A DNA stretch of 64,000 nucleotides. Origin: Burkholderiales bacterium. Its GTDB lineage: Bacteria > Pseudomonadota > Gammaproteobacteria > Burkholderiales > Methylophilaceae. The notes under the pieces were generated by a model that saw only the letters and a program-made list of their open reading frames with translations, was not told the origin of the DNA and ran no database searches. The stretch covers positions 1-64,000 of the forward strand of contig JAURKY010000006.1 in assembly GCA_030831475.1 (NCBI GenBank). The letters run 5' to 3'. A program made the position numbers and the translations under genes. This document shows positions 59,426 through 64,000 of this stretch, piece by piece; position 1 is the first letter of the stretch; every line of letters starts with the position of its first letter.

Positions 59426-59769
59426 TTAAGTAAAATTTTTTCACCACTATCAATCCGATAGTAGTTTAATTTACCTTTTTGATGTTTTTGATCAAGAATA
59501 TCACCATGAAATACAGACTTACCATCGATATCAACTGATGCAAAACCACTGTTATAAAGAGTTATTTCAGCTTGCTGATCATGATGTTTCATATGAAAGG
59601 ACACATAATGTTCATTCTCGTCCTCAGAATCCATTTCCCATTTTTTTTCACCGGTAAGATCATAAAGCCACTTCACTAAATCTACTTCAACTTTACAAAA
59701 AACAGGATCCACAAGGTTTAATAACTCTGATTCCAAGCTAAATAACTGATTTTTTTTGTCGTCTTTCAT
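59422..59769 (-). CDS. Uncharacterised 115-residue acidic protein
   Basis: I do not recognise this gene. The 115-residue product is soluble, charged and rich in His, Asp, Glu and Lys, with no signal peptide or membrane segment. It has a helical N-terminal third (about 1-45, including VKWLYDLTGEKKWEMDSED) and a beta-rich remainder with HYVSFHMKHHDQQAEITLYNSGFASVDIDG. The ORF is intact with an ATG, and codon use is like its neighbours. It converges on ispB with a four-base overlap and is divergent from coaE. Retention in so compact a genome suggests function. Confidence 0.65.
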   Translation of the reverse strand: MKDDKKNQLFSLESELLNLVDPVFCKVEVDLVKWLYDLTGEKKWEMDSEDENEHYVSFHMKHHDQQAEITLYNSGFASVDIDGKSVFHGDILDQKHQKGKLNYYRIDSGEKILLN

Positions 59770-59838
59770 TTAAATTCCAACATATCATATATATTATATA
59801 AGTACTATGGTGATCTTTTTAATTTTTTCAAGAGCAAA

Positions 59839-60441
59839 ATGTACATTGTTGGATTAACAGGTGGAATAGGGTCAGGTAAAAGTCAGGCCGAATCAATTTT
59901 TAAAAAATTGAAGATACCCATTGTTGATTTGGATCAGATATCAAGGCAAATTACCCAAAAAAATACTGAGGGTTACTCTGAGATTGTTAAAAAGTTTGGC
60001 GTTCGTTACCTTAATGAGCAAGAGGAACTTAACCGATACTTAATTAAAGAAGAGATCTTTAAAAATAATCATTTTAAAAAGGATATCGAGTCTATTCTTC
60101 ATCCTCTGATTTTTACTGAATGCATAAAATTTATTGAGGATCACAAAAAAGCAAAATATATCGTAGTTGTTATTCCTTTGTTATTTGAATCAAAAAATTT
60201 CTTAGGCCTTATCAATGAGAGTTTGTTAATTGACTGTGATATTGAACATCAAATTTCAAGAGTAAAAAAAAGAGATAATCTAGGGAAAGATTTAATTATA
60301 AGTATTATCAATTCTCAAATGAGCCGATCTCATAAACAAAAAAAAGCTGATAAAATAATCTTAAATGATGACTCCATGTTTGAGTTAGAAAAAAAAATAA
60401 TATCTTTTCATAATTACCTTCTTAAAAAAATAAATGATTAA
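59839..60441 (+). CDS. coaE: Dephospho-CoA kinase
   Basis: Phosphorylates dephospho-CoA in the last step of coenzyme A synthesis. The 200-residue P-loop kinase has MYIVGLTGGIGSGKSQAESI at the N terminus, the substrate segment VDLDQISRQI, the HPLIF motif and VVIPLLFES followed by VKKRDNL, all CoaE signatures. It is followed by zapD and yacG in the conserved proteobacterial order and overlaps zapD by eight bases. Confidence 0.95.
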   Translation: MYIVGLTGGIGSGKSQAESIFKKLKIPIVDLDQISRQITQKNTEGYSEIVKKFGVRYLNEQEELNRYLIKEEIFKNNHFKKDIESILHPLIFTECIKFIEDHKKAKYIVVVIPLLFESKNFLGLINESLLIDCDIEHQISRVKKRDNLGKDLIISIINSQMSRSHKQKKADKIILNDDSMFELEKKIISFHNYLLKKIND

Positions 60442-61162
60442 CTACGAATTTCCTCTCAATGAAAAAATTAGACGTTTTCTTAGAATTGAAGAAATATTTT
60501 CAAAGATTGATTATCAACAAAAAAATCGTCAGAGCTTTTCGGAATATGGGTTATTCATACTACTGTTTGACTTAATGGCTACCGCCTCTAGATCTGACCT
60601 CAAAGTTGAATTATTGCAAACGTTAGATGCTGCGCAAATTAAGTTAAAAAATAAAAGGAATTCAGCAAAAAATAATGAATTAACAAAAAAACTTTCTTCA
60701 GCTAAAAAAATTTTAGAAAAAAGTACCATACAACCAGGCTTTTATTTTGGAAATGATCGATTGATTCAAGAAATTAAGGCTCGAAACGATAGTCCTTTTG
60801 GTATCGTATCCACGGATTTTCCTGAGTTACGCTATTGGATTGAGATTGAAAGCAGGGATATAAGAAAAAAATATTTCTATGAAAAATTCTCACCCTTTAA
60901 TCCAATAAAAGATGCTATAAAAATTTTATTAACTATAATCAGAAGTGAGGCTAACTTTGAAAAAGTTGAAACAGATGAAGGTCTCTATCAGATGAAACTA
61001 AATCCCTCCACAAAAAATGATCTTATAACAATTCAACTCTCCTCAGGGTCCAAATTTTTTCCGCATATTTCATCAAATAAATATGCAATTAATATGCAAT
61101 TTAATGATCACAATAATATCAAGATTGATAAAACAATTAAATTTAGATTAGCAATTAGCTAG
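60434..61162 (+). CDS. zapD: Cell division protein ZapD
   Basis: Cytoplasmic protein that cross-links FtsZ filaments and stabilises the Z-ring. The 242-residue protein opens YEFPLNEKIRRFLRIEEIFSKI, followed by helices rich in Arg and Lys and a C-terminal beta domain with YWIEIESRDIRKKYFYEKFSPF and a final KFRLAIS. These match ZapD, and the gene is held between coaE and yacG as in E. coli. Confidence 0.92.
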   Translation: MINYEFPLNEKIRRFLRIEEIFSKIDYQQKNRQSFSEYGLFILLFDLMATASRSDLKVELLQTLDAAQIKLKNKRNSAKNNELTKKLSSAKKILEKSTIQPGFYFGNDRLIQEIKARNDSPFGIVSTDFPELRYWIEIESRDIRKKYFYEKFSPFNPIKDAIKILLTIIRSEANFEKVETDEGLYQMKLNPSTKNDLITIQLSSGSKFFPHISSNKYAINMQFNDHNNIKIDKTIKFRLAIS

Positions 61163-61169
61163 CTTAAAA

Positions 61170-61340
61170 ATGAAAATTTATTGCCCCATTTGTAAAAAAA
61201 AAATTATTTATGATCTAGATAATGAATATAGGCCTTTTTGTTCAAAAAAATGCAAGCTTATTGACTTAGGCTCATGGGCATCAGAAGACTATTCCATTCC
61301 AGGTAAATTTGAATCAGGAGATTCCAATGAAAATTTTTAA
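61170..61340 (+). CDS. yacG: DNA gyrase inhibitor YacG
   Basis: Missed by the ORF track because it has only 56 residues. The protein is MKIYCPICKKKI followed by a second zinc pair in PFCSKKCKLIDLGSWASEDYSIPG, the complete YacG zinc-finger signature C-x2-C-x15-C-x3-C. YacG binds GyrB and blocks DNA binding by gyrase. It starts seven bases after zapD and its last codons overlap the next gene by 14 bases in another frame, carrying that gene's ribosome site. Confidence 0.93.
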   Translation: MKIYCPICKKKIIYDLDNEYRPFCSKKCKLIDLGSWASEDYSIPGKFESGDSNENF

Positions 61341-61758
61341 ATTTTTAATTTTATTTATTTTTTCTATAAATATTTTTGCTGCTGAAATGAAAATTAATGC
61401 AGCACATATCAAAGCGAACCAGCCAGGTCAAAATATTACAGCAGGATTCATTAAAATTTTGTCAGACTCAACGCTTAAAATAACTCAAATCCTTTCTAAG
61501 GATGCAAAAAAAATTGAAATTCATTCAATGAAAATGGAAAAGGGTCCTTACGGAGACTCAATCATGAAAATGCGTAAGATTGATAACCCGACTATTCAGG
61601 CTAATAAGGAATATATTTTAATGCCAGGGGGTGATCATTTAATGATATACGGGTTAAAAAAACAACTAAATCCAAATGATACTTTTGAAATAACATTCGT
61701 TCTTAAGGATGAAAATGATCACTCTTTTGAGAAAAATATCTCTTTCAAGGTTTACTAA
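61327..61758 (+). CDS. Periplasmic copper chaperone, PCu(A)C family
   Basis: A 143-residue exported protein (signal IFKFLILFIFSINIFAAE) of the PCu(A)C/DUF461 family that binds Cu(I) and helps build the CuA site of cytochrome oxidase. Metal-ligand motifs are visible in EIHSMKMEKGPYGDSIMKMRKI and GGDHLMIYGLK, the H-M-x10-M and H-x-M pattern. The ATG at 61327, with an AGGAG ribosome site seven bases upstream inside yacG, is preferred to the track start at 61309. It converges on the Nudix gene with a four-base overlap. Confidence 0.88.
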   Translation: MKIFKFLILFIFSINIFAAEMKINAAHIKANQPGQNITAGFIKILSDSTLKITQILSKDAKKIEIHSMKMEKGPYGDSIMKMRKIDNPTIQANKEYILMPGGDHLMIYGLKKQLNPNDTFEITFVLKDENDHSFEKNISFKVY

Positions 61759-62681
61759 TTCCAAATTGCTCGTTGAGAGGCTATTCCTATCGAACCGGAA
61801 ACATAGGCATTATTTTTGTCATGCTCAGTCATACCGCCTAAGGCATAAATTGGAATTTGAAATCCATTTATAATTTGCTTAAATTTTTCCCAACCCATAG
61901 GTTTTAATTCAGGATGCGATTGAGTCTTATTGACCGGAGACAATAGAGCAAAAGAGTATTTTTTATCTTCAACCATTTTTAAGTCCTCTAGAGTATGGCA
62001 TGAAGCTCCGATGATCCAGCCTTTTGGTATGGACAAATCTTGATAAATTTGACTTGAATTCAAATGAACGCCATCTAAACCAAGATCTTTAGCTAACTCT
62101 ATGTTTGAATTAAGCAAAATAGACATATCATAATTTTTTGTGAGCTTCTGAACTTCTTTACAAAAATAAATAAGATCATTAATCTCGAGACTTTTTTCCC
62201 TAATTTGGATTAACTGAAGTCCATTTTCAATTTTTCTCTTTAATGCACTAAAAAAATTATCTTTTAATTCAGAAAAGTTAGTGATGGCATAAATTGGGGG
62301 TAAAGATAGCGCTTTAAAAATAACTGAATTAGCTTCTAAAATTGGAGTTACTTCAGGGTCTCTAAGGTCGGTCCAATTTATATTTTGATTTTCTTTAGGC
62401 ACAACATCACCATCCCATTGAGACACTAGAAAAAAATGAAGTCTGACTGAGGCATGTTCATAAGAATGATGTCTTATAATCCAGGGGGAACAGCCATTAA
62501 TATTAATACCTAACTCTTCTTTTAGTTCTCTTTTTAACGCCTGCTCAGGACTTTCATTATTTTCTACCTTACCTCCAGGAAACTCCCACCATCCATGATA
62601 AGGCTTAGGCTGAGGTCTTTGTGCTAAAAGAACCTTATTATCATTTCTTAAGATACCAACCGCAACATCAACAATTTTCAC
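61755..62681 (-). CDS. MutT-type Nudix hydrolase fused to a ThiE-like domain
   Basis: A 308-residue two-domain protein. The N-terminal 130 residues are a MutT-like Nudix hydrolase (EFPGGKVENNESPEQALKRE with the full Nudix box), which would clean oxidised nucleotides such as 8-oxo-dGTP. The C-terminal part (about 135-308) resembles thiamine phosphate synthase/TenI: QLIQIREKSLEIND, LLNSNIELAKDLGLDGVHLNS, IGASCHTLEDL and IYALGGMTEHD. Such fusions are widespread in beta- and gammaproteobacteria; the second domain's activity is unproven. The start is GTG, two bases after argJ. Confidence 0.9.
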   Translation of the reverse strand: MKIVDVAVGILRNDNKVLLAQRPQPKPYHGWWEFPGGKVENNESPEQALKRELKEELGININGCSPWIIRHHSYEHASVRLHFFLVSQWDGDVVPKENQNINWTDLRDPEVTPILEANSVIFKALSLPPIYAITNFSELKDNFFSALKRKIENGLQLIQIREKSLEINDLIYFCKEVQKLTKNYDMSILLNSNIELAKDLGLDGVHLNSSQIYQDLSIPKGWIIGASCHTLEDLKMVEDKKYSFALLSPVNKTQSHPELKPMGWEKFKQIINGFQIPIYALGGMTEHDKNNAYVSGSIGIASQRAIWN

Positions 62682-62683
62682 AA

Positions 62684-63913
62684 TTAACTTCGGTATTCTG
62701 CGTTTATTTTTACGTAATCGTAAGACAAATCAGTTGTCCAGAAGGATGAATGTTCTGAGCCTATTTTGAGATCAACTTTTAAATGAATTTCTGTTTTTTT
62801 CATTTCAATATTGGCCAATTCCTCATCATAATTCGAAGCAATAGATCCATTCTGAGCAAAAGGTAGGCCATTTAAATAAACATCGACTTTATCAATCAAA
62901 AGAGAACTAATATCCGCATTTCCTATGGCGGCTAAAATTCTTCCTAGATTTGGATCTGATGCAAATAGTGCCGTTTTAACCAAAGGAGAATGTGAAATTT
63001 TCTTGGCAATCTCCTTACAATCATTTTTAGTTTTACCATTGATTACCTCAATATGAATAAATTTTGTAGCCCCCTCTCCATCCCTAATGATTGAATGAGC
63101 TAAATACGAAGCAACCTCAAAAAAACCCTCTTTTATAATTTCGTAATCTTTATCACCCTCATTAGAAATTAATTTATTTTGTGCTTGATTGGTTGCCATC
63201 AAAATAAAGGAATCATTAGTAGATGTATCACCATCAACACTAATAGCATTAAAACTATCCTCAACAATTTCTTTGTGAATTCTAGAGAGTATTGATTGGC
63301 TAATATTTGCATTGGTACCAATGAAAGCAAGCATAGTGGCCATATTGGGGCAAATCATCCCAGAACCCTTACTAATCCCTGTGATCACAATATCCTCATT
63401 TTCAGTTTTAATTTTTGTTGAATAAGCCTTAGGAACTGTATCAGTCGTCATAATTGCTTCCGCAACTTCCAACCAATGTGACTCTGCAAGACTTTCTATA
63501 AGGTTAGTGAATTGTCCAACGATCTTATTAACGGGGATGTGAGTCAAAATGACACCCGTTGAAAAAGGCAAAATATCATGAGCTTGAACTTTGAGATTTG
63601 TGGCTAACTCAGAGCAAATCTGCATAGCATTATCAAATCCCTCTGATCCTGTTCCAGCGTTTGCAGAACCGGTATTTATAAGCAATGCCCTTTTATGAGA
63701 GCCTGCCTTTAAGTGATTTTGACATACTTGAACGGGAGCCGCTCGAAATTTATTTTTTGTAAATAAGCCTGAAACAACGCTTCCCTCGTCAAGCATAATT
63801 AAAGATAAATCTTTTCTATCCTTGTATTTAATTCCAGCTTTAACCGATGCAAGTTTAATACCTGGAACATTCAAAATATTATTTACTTCAGGTTTTTTTA
63901 GTCCAACCGGCAT
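62684..63913 (-). CDS. argJ: Bifunctional ornithine/glutamate N-acetyltransferase
   Basis: Transfers the acetyl group from N-acetylornithine to glutamate in arginine synthesis and can also use acetyl-CoA. The 409-residue proenzyme self-cleaves before the threonine in KGSGMICPNMATMLAFI (about residue 188), giving alpha and beta chains. NTGSANAGTG, VDGDTSTNDSFILMA and DPNLGRILAAIGNA are family signatures. Its ATG follows the cysS stop directly with no base between. Confidence 0.96.
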   Translation of the reverse strand: MPVGLKKPEVNNILNVPGIKLASVKAGIKYKDRKDLSLIMLDEGSVVSGLFTKNKFRAAPVQVCQNHLKAGSHKRALLINTGSANAGTGSEGFDNAMQICSELATNLKVQAHDILPFSTGVILTHIPVNKIVGQFTNLIESLAESHWLEVAEAIMTTDTVPKAYSTKIKTENEDIVITGISKGSGMICPNMATMLAFIGTNANISQSILSRIHKEIVEDSFNAISVDGDTSTNDSFILMATNQAQNKLISNEGDKDYEIIKEGFFEVASYLAHSIIRDGEGATKFIHIEVINGKTKNDCKEIAKKISHSPLVKTALFASDPNLGRILAAIGNADISSLLIDKVDVYLNGLPFAQNGSIASNYDEELANIEMKKTEIHLKVDLKIGSEHSSFWTTDLSYDYVKINAEYRS

Positions 63914-64000
63914 TTATTTTTTTCTCCAAATGGTGCCCTCAGGTGTATCTTCCAATAAAATACCCTTCTTAAGAAGATTGGCTCTAATGTCATCAGCTTC
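63914..64000 (-). CDS. cysS: Cysteinyl-tRNA synthetase, C-terminal end only
   Basis: Twenty-eight codons and a TAA stop read on the minus strand and encode EADDIRANLLKKGILLEDTP ending EGTIWRKK. This is the conserved C-terminal tail of CysS, where an IR-L-GI-LED-P-GT-WRR pattern is usual. The rest lies beyond the window end. It is immediately upstream of argJ. It is too short for the ORF track. The call rests on this tail alone. Confidence 0.75.
   Translation of the reverse strand, partial: EADDIRANLLKKGILLEDTPEGTIWRKK

Overview
This window is a gene-dense, AT-rich stretch (roughly one third G+C by eye) of a bacterial chromosome. I identify 74 protein genes, two of them cut by the window ends. 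There are no rRNA or tRNA genes, insertion sequences, prophages, CRISPR arrays or plasmid functions, and no gap between genes exceeds about 170 bases. Gene content and order fit a streamlined, planktonic betaproteobacterium. Lineage pointers are the order xseB-ispA-dxs-folE2, leuS-lptE-holA-proA-nadD, rplU-rpmA-obgE-proB, a Nudix-ThiE fusion, and an MxaD-like protein beside a YVTN propeller protein. My best guess is a small-genome methylotroph of the Methylophilales (OM43/LD28-like); this is inference from content, not a database result.

Layout. 1-3.6 kb: end of an H1-like lysine-rich repeat protein, yggS, proC, mnmA, nadC. 3.6-7.5 kb: ilvB-ilvN-ilvC (branched-chain amino acids) and psd. 7.5-10.2 kb: rppH (minus), a membrane-anchored seven-blade YVTN propeller protein, an MxaD-like periplasmic protein and an esterase. 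10.2-14 kb: xseB-ispA-dxs-folE2. 14-16.8 kb (minus): MFS transporter, aroC, rluE. 16.8-18.4 kb: icd and a cold shock gene. 18.4-24.4 kb (minus): two runs, pepP-ubiH-ubiI-like-dsbC and amgK-murU. 24.5-36.3 kb (plus): lptD-surA-pdxA-rsmA-adk-leuS-lptE-holA-proA-nadD. 36.2-40.7 kb (minus): bioB-F-H-C-D. 40.8-46.8 kb: trmL, gpsA, SH3 protein, secB, grxC, rhodanese, gpmI, envC-like. 46.8-53.5 kb (minus): murJ-ribF-ileS-lspA followed by a Moco oxidoreductase and yjbQ. 53.6-58.3 kb: rpsT, purE-purK, and rplU-rpmA-obgE-proB. 58.4-64 kb: ispB, an unknown 115-aa protein, coaE-zapD-yacG-PCuAC, Nudix-ThiE, argJ and the end of cysS.

The genes are nearly all housekeeping. Proline synthesis is complete but scattered (proC, proA, proB). 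LptD with SurA and LptE form an outer-membrane assembly set, and DsbC could serve LptD disulfides. AmgK-MurU recycle cell-wall MurNAc. ispA, dxs and ispB supply prenyl chains for the quinone that the Ubi hydroxylases finish. The bio run holds every usual late biotin step except BioA.

I looked for an undescribed system and did not find a convincing one. The points most worth a second look are small: the propeller/MxaD-like pair, a terminator-like hairpin in the lptD leader, a palindrome in the bioB/trmL divergent promoter, terminators embedded in coding ends at very tight convergent junctions, near-leaderless starts with extended -10 boxes, an LptD with only two cysteines, and one unrecognised conserved-looking 115-aa protein.
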